6,701 bases of DNA from Bacteroidales bacterium UBA3856 (GTDB lineage Bacteria; Bacteroidota; Bacteroidia; Bacteroidales; UBA932), in assembly GCA_002392525.1 (NCBI GenBank), contig DGHE01000154.1, positions 1 to 6,701 on the forward strand, in the 5' to 3' direction. A program made the position numbers and the translations under genes. Positions 1 through 6,525 of the stretch are shown piece by piece (the stretch's first letter is position 1; every line of letters starts with the position of its first letter). The notes below the pieces were generated by a model. The model had not been told where the DNA came from and ran no database searches. It saw only the letters and a program-made list of their open reading frames with translations.

Positions 1-345
1 GACCACGCACCCCACTCGGCCGAGGAAAAAAGTAAAGGCTTCGCAGGCAGCGCCAACGGAATCGTCGGCCTCGAAACCGCCTTCCCGGTGCTCTACACGC
101 GCCTTGTCAAAACCGGCCGCGTGCCGCTCGAAAGACTCGTAGAAGCCCTCTCAGAAGCGCCCCGCCGCATCTTCGGCCTGCCGGAAGCCCCGAAGGACCG
201 CGTTATAATAGACCTGGACACGCCCTTTGTCATTGACAGCACCCGCTTTGCCTCCATGGGTCACTCCACGCCCTTCGACGGGTGGGAAGTGTACGGCAAA
301 GTGCTCAAAACCGTCAAAGACGGGAAAATCGTGTACAATGGATAA
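1..345 (+). CDS. pyrC: Dihydroorotase, C-terminal part (5' end outside window)
   Basis: This reading frame is open from base 1 and ends at TAA 343-345, giving the last 114 residues of a protein whose start lies upstream. The visible part begins with DHAPH, the conserved metal-site motif near the end of type I dihydroorotases, whose Asp takes part in catalysis. It continues with the usual C-terminal signature: SKGFAGSANGIVGLET, then STPFDGWEVYGKV, then a short DGKIVYNG beta hairpin. The enzyme reversibly cyclises N-carbamoyl-aspartate to dihydroorotate, the third step of cytoplasmic pyrimidine synthesis. Its last codons overlap the start of pyrK by 8 bases, which supports one operon. An internal ATG/GTG near base 88 is not a real start because the homologous sequence extends upstream of it. 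The N-terminal zinc-binding HxH region is not visible, so the activity cannot be checked fully. Confidence 0.93.
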   Translation, partial: DHAPHSAEEKSKGFAGSANGIVGLETAFPVLYTRLVKTGRVPLERLVEALSEAPRRIFGLPEAPKDRVIIDLDTPFVIDSTRFASMGHSTPFDGWEVYGKVLKTVKDGKIVYNG

Positions 346-1066
346 AAAGACTTATATCATCGCCCAAAACCAGCTCATCGCTGCAGACACCTACCGGCTG
401 GTGCTCTCCGGAGACGGCTGCATAAAGGGAGAGTTCGTCCATCTGGACATTCCCGGCTACTACCTGCGCCGGCCCTTTTCCATCTGCGACGCATCTGAAA
501 CCAGCATCACCATCCTCTATAAAACCGTAGGCGAAGGCACCCGCAAGCTCTCCAAGCTGGCAGAAGGCACGGAGGTGAGCGTACTCACCGGCCTCGGAAG
601 AGGATTCAATCCCGACGCCTGCCAGGCCAAAGCCCTTCTTGTAGCCGGAGGCCTTGGTGCAGCTCCGCTTTACTACCTGGCCAGGGAGCTCAAGGCGCAG
701 GGCAAGGAAGTCACCGCCATCCTGGGCTTCAACAAGAAAGACGAAATCGTACTGCAGAAGGAATACGAAGTCCTCTGTGACCACGTCGCCATTGCCACCC
801 TGGACGGCTCCGTGGGCACCAAAGGCTTTGTCACCGACGCCATCAGCGCCCTCAAACCGCCGTACGATTTCTTCTACACCTGCGGTCCCATGGTTATGAT
901 GAAGGCCGTATGCAGCGCCCTTGAAGGCCCGGGAGAAGCCTCCCTCGAAGAGCGCATGGGCTGCGGCGCCGGCTTCTGCTACGGCTGCAGCATCGAAACC
1001 CCCAAGGGCCCCCGCCGCGTCTGCATGGACGGCCCCGTATTCAGCAAGGAGGACATCCAATGGTAA
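338..1066 (+). CDS. pyrK: Dihydroorotate dehydrogenase B, electron-transfer (FAD / 2Fe-2S) subunit
   Basis: This 242-residue protein matches the usual PyrK length. It passes electrons from the FMN of PyrD through a 2Fe-2S cluster and FAD to NAD+. The domain order is clear. An FAD-binding barrel carries RPFS at residues 45-48. A nucleotide-binding domain carries GGLGAAP at 104-110 and TCGP at 181-184. A C-terminal iron-sulfur loop has Cys209, Cys214, Cys217 and Cys229 (C-x4-C-x2-C-x11-C), followed by DGPVF. The ATG at 338 was chosen because the protein then starts directly at the family's N-terminus. The same frame is open upstream to 227, but that part only reads through pyrC. The start overlaps the pyrC stop by 8 bases and has no Shine-Dalgarno sequence, so coupled translation is likely. 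All ligands expected for a working subunit are present. Confidence 0.96.
   Translation: MDKKTYIIAQNQLIAADTYRLVLSGDGCIKGEFVHLDIPGYYLRRPFSICDASETSITILYKTVGEGTRKLSKLAEGTEVSVLTGLGRGFNPDACQAKALLVAGGLGAAPLYYLARELKAQGKEVTAILGFNKKDEIVLQKEYEVLCDHVAIATLDGSVGTKGFVTDAISALKPPYDFFYTCGPMVMMKAVCSALEGPGEASLEERMGCGAGFCYGCSIETPKGPRRVCMDGPVFSKEDIQW
1046..1052 (+). promoter_or_regulatory. Shine-Dalgarno-like site before pyrD
   Basis: AAGGAGG lies seven bases before the pyrD ATG, within the last codons of pyrK (Lys-Glu-Asp). It supports the choice of start. It is the only strong site of this kind among the starts visible here, so it may be a coincidence of the coding sequence. Confidence 0.4.
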
Positions 1067-1974
1067 AAGACCTCTCCATCAATCTTGGCGGGCTGCACCT
1101 TAAGAACCCCGTCATTCCGGCCAGCGGCACCTTCGGCTTTGGCCTGGAACTGGCCCCCGACATGGACCTCAACGTGCTGGGCGGCATCTCCCTCAAGGGG
1201 ACCACCCGCGAAGCCCGTTACGGCAACCCCACGCCCCGCATCGCCGAGTGCCGCAGCGGCATGATCAACTCCGTGGGCCTGCAGAACCCCGGCATCGACG
1301 TCCTCGTGAACGAAAAAGTCCCCGCCCTTCGCAAAATCTATAACGGCTGCATCGTTGCCAACATCAGCGGTTTCTCCGTGGACGAGTACCGCGAGTGCTG
1401 CGAGAAGGCCGACGCCAGCGAAGGCATCGATCTCATCGAAGTCAACGTCTCCTGCCCCAATGTGCACGGAGGCGGCCTGGCGTTCGGGACATCGGCCCAT
1501 GCCGCCGCCGAAGTGACCGCTGCGGTAAAGGCCGTCGCCACGCACAAGCCCGTCTTCATCAAGCTCAGCCCCAACGTCACCGACATCGTGGAAATCGCCC
1601 GCGCATGCGAGGATGCCGGGGCCGATGGTCTCACGCTGGTGAACACCTTCCTCGGGATGCGCATCGACATCGCCCGCCGCAGGCCCGTCCTCGCAAACAC
1701 GATGGGCGGATTCTCCGGCGCAGCCGTCTTCCCCATCGCCCTCCGCATGGTCTATCAGGTCTCCCACGCCTGCCGCATTCCCGTGATGGGCTGCGGCGGA
1801 GTGACATCGGCCCGCGACGTCGTGGAAATGATGATGGCCGGTGCCACCGCCGTCCAGGTGGGCGCAGAGAACCTCCGCAACCCCTTCGCCTGCCCCGAAA
1901 TCATCGAGGCGCTTCCCTCCCTCATGGAGGAACTCCGCATTGAAAACCTCAAAGACATTATAGGAACCGTATGA
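1060..1974 (+). CDS. pyrD: Dihydroorotate dehydrogenase B, catalytic (FMN) subunit
   Basis: This 304-residue class 1B dihydroorotate dehydrogenase oxidises dihydroorotate to orotate on FMN and works as a complex with PyrK. Motifs in order: ASGTFGFG (residues 21-28), KGTT (46-49), NSVGLQNPG (70-78), [13 protein letters not shown] (127-139) and IKLSPNV (167-173). The glycine-rich FMN phosphate site is [10 protein letters not shown] (244-253) with GATAVQVG (261-268). The catalytic base is Cys132, as expected for cytosolic class 1 enzymes; the membrane-bound quinone-linked class 2 uses Ser. There is no N-terminal membrane helix, and pyrK directly upstream confirms class 1B. The start codon lies inside the last codons of pyrK (7-base overlap) and is preceded at 7 bases by AAGGAGG. 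The product is complete, with no sign of damage. Confidence 0.97.
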   Translation: MVKDLSINLGGLHLKNPVIPASGTFGFGLELAPDMDLNVLGGISLKGTTREARYGNPTPRIAECRSGMINSVGLQNPGIDVLVNEKVPALRKIYNGCIVANISGFSVDEYRECCEKADASEGIDLIEVNVSCPNVHGGGLAFGTSAHAAAEVTAAVKAVATHKPVFIKLSPNVTDIVEIARACEDAGADGLTLVNTFLGMRIDIARRRPVLANTMGGFSGAAVFPIALRMVYQVSHACRIPVMGCGGVTSARDVVEMMMAGATAVQVGAENLRNPFACPEIIEALPSLMEELRIENLKDIIGTV

Positions 1975-2672
1975 AAAAAGACGTCATCATAGCCTGTGAC
2001 TTCCCCGACCGGGAAAGCACCCTCGCTTTCCTGGACCGCTTCCAGGGTAGCCGCAAACCCTTCGTGAAGATTGGCATGGAGCTGTTTTACGGCGCCGGCC
2101 CCGACATCGTGCGCGAGATCAAGGCCCGCGGCCACCGCATCTTCCTGGACCTCAAGCTGCACGACATCCCCAACACCGTCCGCAAAGCCATGAAAGTGCT
2201 CAGCGCGCTGGACGTGGACATGGTGAACGTCCACGCCGCCGGCACGGTGGCCATGATGAAGGCCGCCCTCGAAGGACTCACCCGGGCCGATGGCACCCGC
2301 CCCTTACTCATCGCCGTGACGCAGCTGACGTCCACCTCCGAGGAGACCATGCAGAAGGAACTGCTCATCGGAGCGGGCATCGGTGAGACCATCGTCCGCT
2401 ATGCGCAGAACGCGCGTGAAGCGGGCCTCGACGGCGTCGTCTGCTCTCCGCTGGAAGCCGCCATGGTGAAGCAGGCCTGCGGCGAAGCCTTCCTCACCGT
2501 CACCCCGGGCATTCGCTTTGCCGATGCTGCGGCCGATGACCAGGTGCGCATCACCACCCCCGCCCGCGCCCGGGAAATCGGCTCGGACTACATTGTGGTT
2601 GGCCGCCCCATCACCGCCGCAGAAGACCCTGTGGCCGCCTACGAGCGTTGTATGAAAGAATTTGCAGAATAA
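1971..2672 (+). CDS. pyrF: Orotidine 5'-phosphate decarboxylase (Bacillus / E. coli-type subfamily)
   Basis: This 233-residue protein decarboxylates OMP to UMP, the last step of the pathway. It is a single TIM-barrel domain. The first strand is IIACDF. KIGMELF (33-39) supplies a substrate-binding lysine. The catalytic charged network is [10 protein letters not shown] (58-67), with Asp60, Lys62 and Asp65. TPGIR is at 178-182, and the phosphate-gripping VVGRPIT at 209-215 includes Arg212. Length and motifs fit the short subfamily found in Bacillus and E. coli. From general knowledge, many Bacteroides carry the longer type 2 form of about 270 residues, so this subtype is worth noting. The ATG overlaps the pyrD stop as ATGA (4 bases), the classic arrangement for coupled translation. 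Confidence 0.96.
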   Translation: MKKDVIIACDFPDRESTLAFLDRFQGSRKPFVKIGMELFYGAGPDIVREIKARGHRIFLDLKLHDIPNTVRKAMKVLSALDVDMVNVHAAGTVAMMKAALEGLTRADGTRPLLIAVTQLTSTSEETMQKELLIGAGIGETIVRYAQNAREAGLDGVVCSPLEAAMVKQACGEAFLTVTPGIRFADAAADDQVRITTPARAREIGSDYIVVGRPITAAEDPVAAYERCMKEFAE

Positions 2673-2676
2673 GAAT

Positions 2677-3309
2677 ATGGAACGAACCATTGCCAAAGAG
2701 CTCCTTTCCATCGGCGCGGTATTCCTGCGCCCCGAGCAGCCGTTTACCTGGGCCAGCGGCATCAAAAGCCCTATTTACTGTGACAACCGCCTCACGCTCT
2801 CCGCTCCCTCCGTGCGAGAGAAGGTAGAAGCCGGTCTGGCCTCCCTGGTAAAGCAGTACTACCCTGATTGCGAGATGCTTATGGGCACCTCCACGGCCGG
2901 CATCGCCCACGCCGCCATTACCGCTACCATCCTGGGCCTTCCCATGGGTTACGTTCGCGGTGAAGCCAAGACCCACGGCCGCACCAACCGCATCGAGGGC
3001 AAGATGGAGCCCGGCACCAAAGTAGTGGTCATCGAAGACCTCATCTCCACGGGCGGCAGCGCCATCGAGGTGGTGGAGGCCCTCCGGGAAGCCGGGGCCT
3101 GTGTCCTTGGCATCGTGAGCATTTTCACCTACGGCATGAAAAAGGGTCTGGAGCGCATTGCCGCCGCCGGAACGGAGAACCACTCCCTTTGCAACCTGGA
3201 CGTACTTGTAGAAGTAGCCGCAGAGGAAAACTACATTGCCCCGGAGTGGAAAGAGCGCATCCTTGCCTTCCGCAACAATCCCTCAGACGAAACCTGGATT
3301 AACCAATAG
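2677..3309 (+). CDS. pyrE: Orotate phosphoribosyltransferase
   Basis: This 210-residue type I phosphoribosyltransferase joins orotate to PRPP to give OMP. The N-terminal hood contains FTWASGIKSPIYCDNR (residues 23-38), typical of bacterial PyrE. The flexible active-site loop is EAKTHGRTN (96-104). The PRPP-binding signature is VVVIEDLISTGGSA (116-129), with the acidic pair Glu120-Asp121. The length is normal. I chose ATG 2677, four bases after the pyrF stop. An in-frame TTG at 2662 would add only MQNKN, would overlap pyrF and adds nothing conserved. There is no strong ribosome binding site, only a weak purine-rich stretch. The gene sits between pyrF and pyrB in the same operon, and its partner step (PyrF) is encoded directly upstream. 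Confidence 0.96.
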   Translation: MERTIAKELLSIGAVFLRPEQPFTWASGIKSPIYCDNRLTLSAPSVREKVEAGLASLVKQYYPDCEMLMGTSTAGIAHAAITATILGLPMGYVRGEAKTHGRTNRIEGKMEPGTKVVVIEDLISTGGSAIEVVEALREAGACVLGIVSIFTYGMKKGLERIAAAGTENHSLCNLDVLVEVAAEENYIAPEWKERILAFRNNPSDETWINQ

Positions 3310-3318
3310 CACTTTGAT

Positions 3319-4398
3319 ATGAAGCACCTTATCGACCCGATGGACCTCTCCAAGGAGGAGCTGGACCAGATCATCACCCTGGCTCAGGATATCATCGAAC
3401 ATCGCGAAAAGTATCAGGACTCCCAGCGTTACCGCAAACTGGCCACGCTTTTCTATGAGCCCAGCACCCGCACCCGCCTTAGCTTTACGTCGGCCATGAT
3501 GGAACTGGGCGGCAACGTCCTGGGCTTCTCCGACGCCAAGAGCAGCTCCGTGAGCAAGGGAGAGACCGTGCAGGACACCGTCCGTGTGGTAGGCTGTTTT
3601 GCCGATGTCATTGCCATGCGCCATCACATCGAGGGCGCCCAGCTCTACGCCTCCGAAGTGTCGCGCGTGCCCATCATCAATGCCGGTGACGGCTCCCACA
3701 GCCATCCCACCCAGACGCTGACGGACCTTCTTACCATTAAGAGGGAGCTGGGCCACATTGACGGCATCACCATCGGCTTCTGCGGAGACCTCAAGTTTGG
3801 CCGCACCGTGCACTCCCTCATCAAGGCCCTGTCCCGCTTCAAGGACATCAAGGTCATCCTCATCGCTCCCGACGAGCTCAAGCTTCCGGACTACATCAAG
3901 CAGGATGTGTGTGACAAGCTGGGCATCCAGTACAAGGAAGTGAGCACCATGGAAGAGGTGATGCCGGAGCTGGACGTGCTCTACATGACGCGCGTACAGC
4001 AGGAGCGTTTCCTGGACCTGGAAGAGTTCGACCGCGTGAAAGACAGCTTCGTGTTGGACTGCGCCAAGATGGCCCTGGCCAAGAAAGAGATGGCCGTCCT
4101 GCACCCGCTGCCCCGTGTGAACGAGATTCTTACGGAGGTAGATGCAGACCCCCGCGCCGCTTACTTCCGCCAGGTAGAGAACGGCAAGTTTGTCCGCATG
4201 GCCCTCATCACCAAGCTGCTGGAGTGGAAAGACGACCCTGCACACGACATGCCTGCCTCCGAAGAGCCCGTCTACGACGCCACGCTCCGCTGCACCAATG
4301 CCAAGTGCATCTGCAACAACGAGCACGCTCCGCACAAGTTCCGCCGCAGCGATAACGGCACGCTCCGGTGCTGGTACTGCGACGCGAAGATCAAGTAG
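3319..4398 (+). CDS. pyrB: Aspartate carbamoyltransferase with fused PyrI-like C-terminal zinc module
   Basis: This 359-residue protein catalyses carbamoyl phosphate + aspartate to N-carbamoyl-aspartate. Residues 1-305 form a complete catalytic chain. The carbamoyl-phosphate site is STRTR (49-53). The mobile loop contributed across the trimer is SSSVSKGE (75-82). HPTQTLTD is at 129-136, the aspartate-binding region TRVQQER at 224-230, and HPLPR at 262-266. E. coli PyrB is 311 residues, so about 45 extra residues remain. After a short acidic linker they hold Cys325-x4-Cys330-x20-Cys351-x2-Cys354. This resembles the zinc site of the PyrI regulatory chain (C-x4-C-x23-C-x2-C in E. coli), including the local CTNAKCI and CWYC sequences. 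The roughly 100-residue allosteric domain of PyrI is missing, and no separate pyrI follows. I infer a zinc-stabilised catalytic trimer without classical CTP/ATP control. It follows pyrE by 9 bases and lacks a Shine-Dalgarno sequence. Confidence 0.96.
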   Translation: MKHLIDPMDLSKEELDQIITLAQDIIEHREKYQDSQRYRKLATLFYEPSTRTRLSFTSAMMELGGNVLGFSDAKSSSVSKGETVQDTVRVVGCFADVIAMRHHIEGAQLYASEVSRVPIINAGDGSHSHPTQTLTDLLTIKRELGHIDGITIGFCGDLKFGRTVHSLIKALSRFKDIKVILIAPDELKLPDYIKQDVCDKLGIQYKEVSTMEEVMPELDVLYMTRVQQERFLDLEEFDRVKDSFVLDCAKMALAKKEMAVLHPLPRVNEILTEVDADPRAAYFRQVENGKFVRMALITKLLEWKDDPAHDMPASEEPVYDATLRCTNAKCICNNEHAPHKFRRSDNGTLRCWYCDAKIK

Positions 4399-4418
4399 GA
4401 GCGGCGGAGACACCACAA

Positions 4419-4495
4419 ACGGCCACAAAACGGCTCAGTAACGGCCCAAGAACGGCCCAAGCACGGTCCCAGAACGGTTCCAGCACCGCTGGATG
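4419..4495. repeat. 11-base tandem repeat array, seven in-phase units
   Basis: Starting 20 bases after the pyrB stop, units begin at exactly 4419, 4430, 4441, 4452, 4463, 4474 and 4485. The consensus is ACGGCCCAAGA. Units three and four match 11/11 and 10/11. Units one, two and five match 8 to 9 of 11, unit six 7 of 11, and unit seven (ACCGC...) is badly decayed and merges into the next repeat. The core ACGG(C/T) is fixed in the first six units, and no unit has gained or lost a base. Eleven is not a multiple of three, so coding is unlikely. The period is close to one DNA helical turn, so the cores would lie on one face of the helix. The role is unknown: a protein-binding array or a passive minisatellite are both possible. 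Confidence 0.8.
4469..4492 (+). terminator. Candidate hairpin downstream of pyrB (weak)
   Basis: CCAG (4469-4472) pairs with CTGG (4489-4492) and CGGT (4475-4478) pairs with ACCG (4485-4488). This gives eight pairs around an AA bulge and a six-base loop. The first T-rich stretch (4500-4503) starts seven bases after the stem and a second runs from 4511 to 4515, so it is a poor match to a classical intrinsic terminator. It is formed from the last repeat units and could be a by-product of them. Confidence 0.22.
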
Positions 4496-4587
4496 CGCGT
4501 TTTGGGGCCTTTTTGCACATCTCCGCGTGCTGGAGCATTTCTGGATGCGCATTTTGTCGTGTTTTTGCGCATCTCCGCGTGCTGGAG
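4489..4587. repeat. Direct repeat, two 47-base copies
   Basis: Copy A covers 4489-4535 and copy B 4541-4587, separated by CATTT, so the period is 52 bases. They agree at 41 of 47 positions by eye. The shared ends are CTGGATGCGC on the left and an 18-base CATCTCCGCGTGCTGGAG on the right. Most differences lie in the central five bases. In copy B, ATGCGCA (4545-4551) and TGCGCAT (4566-4572) form a perfect seven-base inverted repeat with a 14-base T-rich loop; copy A has the same fold with a mismatch and wobbles. No open frame or transposase is associated. It may be a local duplication or two copies of a dispersed palindromic element. Confidence 0.8.
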
Positions 4588-4592
4588 TAATG

Positions 4593-4630
4593 ACGGGAAT
4601 GGGCCCCTCCGCCCCCGTATTTTGCTTTTT
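4593..4630 (+). terminator. Candidate intrinsic terminator of the pyr operon
   Basis: ACGGG (4593-4597) can pair with CCCGT (4614-4618), with possible extra G-C pairing inside the loop. It is followed at once by ATTTTGCTTTTT, a T-rich tail. The position, between the end of pyrB and the next promoter, fits an operon end. The stem is short and the loop large, and the tail overlaps the upstream promoter element, so this is tentative. Confidence 0.3.
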
Positions 4631-4651
4631 AAGGCAAATTCACTACCTTTA
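4621..4651 (+). promoter_or_regulatory. Bacteroidota-type promoter for the arginine deiminase operon
   Basis: TTTG at 4621-4624 is followed, after 19 bases, by TACCTTTA at 4644-4651. This matches the Bacteroides primary sigma consensus (TTTG near -33, TAnnTTTG near -7) at 11 of 12 fixed and free positions and has the expected spacing. The DNA here turns AT-rich against a GC-rich background. Transcription would start near 4658, leaving a leader of only about 15 bases before ATG 4673. There is no -35/-10 pair of the E. coli type as good as this one. Confidence 0.65.
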
Positions 4652-4672
4652 CGAGACTGAAACTGAATTTTT

Positions 4673-5587
4673 ATGAATCTTCACGTTCAATCAGAGACAT
4701 CTCGTTTAAGAGCTGTGGTCCTGGGGCTTCCTTATTCCCCGGGCCCCACTCCTACCCTGGACCAGACTTTCGATAGTAAATCCTATGAAAGCGTCCTGCA
4801 CGGCGTCTACCCCGTAGAGGAAGACATGGTGAAGGAAATGGACGCCTTCCTGGCCGTACTCAAAAAATATGATGTAGACGTTTACAGGCCTGCTCCGGTG
4901 AAAAACTGCAACCAGGTCTTTTCCCGTGACGTAGGCTTTGTCATCGATGACAAGATCATCGTGTCCAACATCATCCCGGACCGTCAGGAAGAGATTGATG
5001 CCTACGAGGAAATCTATCGGCAAATCCATTACAAGCAAATTTACAATCTGCCGGAATCCGTCCATGTGGAGGGAGGTGACGTCGTCCTCTATAAGGACTA
5101 CATCTTCCTGGGCCAGTACGACTTCCCGGATTACCGCCAGGTAAAGACCGCGCGTACCAACCGTCTGGCGCTGGACTACCTCAAGATGATCTTCCCGGAG
5201 AAGACCATCATTCCGCTCAACCTCTTAAAGAGCGACACAGACCCGTATCAGGGCATCCTGCACCTGGACTGCACCTTCATGCCGGTGGGCCGGGACAAAG
5301 CCATCATCTACAAGAAAGGCTTCATGAATCCCCGTGACGCAGACCACCTCATTGACATCTTCGGCAAAGAGAACGTCTTTGAGATTACCACGGAAGAAAT
5401 GTATTTCATGAACTCCAACGTCTTCTCCATCAGTGAGGACGTAGTGGTGACGGAGGAGCATTTTACCCGCCTCAACAAGCACCTTCGCGAGAAATGGGGC
5501 ATGACGGTAGAAACCGTTCCTTACCGGGAAATTTCCAAGATGGGCGGCCTTCTGCGCTGTTCCACCCTGCCCCTCAGAAGAGACTAA
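4673..5587 (+). CDS. Compact arginine deiminase-like guanidino hydrolase
   Basis: This 304-residue member of the amidinotransferase / guanidino-modifying superfamily is predicted to hydrolyse arginine to citrulline and ammonia. The catalytic set is visible: FSRD (83-86, Asp86), EGGD (133-136), HLD (197-199, His197) and MNSN (246-249). The nucleophile Cys296 lies in GGLLRCSTLPL near the C-terminus. Asp in the FSRD position resembles deiminases (FTRD); as I recall, cyanobacterial arginine dihydrolases have Asn there. Classical ArcA is about 400 residues with an inserted helical domain that is absent here, so the gene is not simply arcA by length. Carbamate kinase and ornithine carbamoyltransferase follow, which argues for citrulline as product. 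Dimethylarginine hydrolase or amidinotransferase activity is the main alternative. It is the first gene of its operon, with no Shine-Dalgarno sequence. Confidence 0.8.
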   Translation: MNLHVQSETSRLRAVVLGLPYSPGPTPTLDQTFDSKSYESVLHGVYPVEEDMVKEMDAFLAVLKKYDVDVYRPAPVKNCNQVFSRDVGFVIDDKIIVSNIIPDRQEEIDAYEEIYRQIHYKQIYNLPESVHVEGGDVVLYKDYIFLGQYDFPDYRQVKTARTNRLALDYLKMIFPEKTIIPLNLLKSDTDPYQGILHLDCTFMPVGRDKAIIYKKGFMNPRDADHLIDIFGKENVFEITTEEMYFMNSNVFSISEDVVVTEEHFTRLNKHLREKWGMTVETVPYREISKMGGLLRCSTLPLRRD

Positions 5588-5600
5588 ACTATACCCAGCT

Positions 5601-6524
5601 ATGAAAGACAAACTGGCAGTTATCGCCTTTGGTGGCAATGCGCTCCTGCGTTCGGGCCAGAAAGGCACTTATCAGGAACAGAGGTCCAACGTCAACGTTA
5701 CCTGCTGGAACCTGGCCCCGCTGCTGCTCAAAGATTACGGCCTTGTCATTGTGCACGGGAACGGCCCCCAGGTGGGAAACGGTCTTCTGCGCATGCAGGC
5801 CGGCGAACAGATTCACGGCCTTCCCGCCATGCCCATGGACTTCTGCGGAGCAGAGACGCAGGGTTCCATCGCGTATCTCATCGAAAGCGGCATGGACCTC
5901 GCGCTCACCCGCCTGGGCATCGACCGTCACGTAGTCTCGCTGGTCTCACGCGTAGAAGTGCATGCCGATGATCCCATGTTCCAGCACCCTACCAAGCCGG
6001 TAGGCCCCTTCTATCCCAAGCCCCAGCCGGACGGCTCCCTGTACAAGGAAGACGCCAAGGGGCGCGGCTGGAGAAAGGTGGTAGCCTCGCCGGTGCCAGT
6101 AGAAATAGCCAACGTAGACCTTGTAGGCCGATTGGCCCGGGAAGGCTATATCGTCATCACAGCCGGTGGCGGCGGCATTCCGGTCGTGCGCGAAAACGGG
6201 CTCCTCAGGGGCATCGAGGCGGTCATTGACAAGGATCTGGCATCGGCCCTCTGCGCAGAGAAAATTGGCGCCGAGGAGCTCTACATCCTCACCGACGTCC
6301 CCAAGGTGTACCTCAATTTCCGCAAGCCGGGAGAGAAGGCGCTGGACACCCTCAGCGTGGCCGATGCCCATAAATACCTGGAAGCCGGCCACTTTGGAGA
6401 AGGCTCCATGGCCCCCAAGATCCGTGCAGCCATCTACTTCCTGGAGCACGGCGGAAAAACATGTATCATAACCGAAGCAGGAGAGCTGGGAAACCCCTCC
6501 TGCGGAACTAGAATCGTTTTATAA
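5601..6524 (+). CDS. arcC: Carbamate kinase
   Basis: This 307-residue amino-acid-kinase-fold enzyme transfers phosphate from carbamoyl phosphate to ADP, giving ATP plus carbamate, which breaks down to CO2 and ammonia. This is the energy-yielding last step of arginine fermentation. Motifs: AFGGNALL (9-16), [10 protein letters not shown] (51-60), [11 protein letters not shown] (186-196), [11 protein letters not shown] (210-220), LTDVPKVY (230-237), and [11 protein letters not shown] (267-277) near the C-terminus. Length and motifs are typical for the family and nothing is missing. It begins 13 bases after the deiminase-like gene, without a Shine-Dalgarno sequence, and ends one base before the ornithine carbamoyltransferase start. 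The fixed order deiminase, kinase, carbamoyltransferase strongly supports a catabolic operon over a biosynthetic role. Confidence 0.96.
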   Translation: MKDKLAVIAFGGNALLRSGQKGTYQEQRSNVNVTCWNLAPLLLKDYGLVIVHGNGPQVGNGLLRMQAGEQIHGLPAMPMDFCGAETQGSIAYLIESGMDLALTRLGIDRHVVSLVSRVEVHADDPMFQHPTKPVGPFYPKPQPDGSLYKEDAKGRGWRKVVASPVPVEIANVDLVGRLAREGYIVITAGGGGIPVVRENGLLRGIEAVIDKDLASALCAEKIGAEELYILTDVPKVYLNFRKPGEKALDTLSVADAHKYLEAGHFGEGSMAPKIRAAIYFLEHGGKTCIITEAGELGNPSCGTRIVL

Positions 6525-6525
6525 A

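Noticed and set aside
227..337. Upstream extension of pyrK to an earlier ATG.
   Set aside because: The extra 37 residues only retranslate the end of pyrC in another frame. PyrK homology begins at the ATG at 338.
2662..2676. TTG start for pyrE, giving five extra residues.
   Set aside because: It overlaps the pyrF end and adds no conserved residues. The ATG at 2677 gives the normal family N-terminus.
3283..4428. Long open frame (381 codons) on the minus strand opposite pyrB.
   Set aside because: It lies entirely opposite a clear pyrB gene. Its translation is low-complexity (rich in His, Val, Ala, Gly) with no recognisable motif, as expected for antisense shadows in GC-rich coding DNA. The same holds for the minus-strand frames opposite pyrK, pyrD, pyrF and arcC.
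4419..4587. CRISPR array in the spacer.
   Set aside because: The 11-base units are contiguous with no spacers between them, and the 47-base element has only two copies separated by five bases.
4621..4638. Inverted repeat TTTGC...GCAAA inside the promoter as a possible operator.
   Set aside because: Only five bases per arm in AT-rich DNA. It is easily a chance match and overlaps the promoter element that explains the same bases better.
4368..4676. 102-codon plus-strand frame spanning the end of pyrB and the spacer.
   Set aside because: It overlaps pyrB out of frame, reads through two repeat blocks whose period is not a multiple of three, and has no conserved sequence or plausible start.
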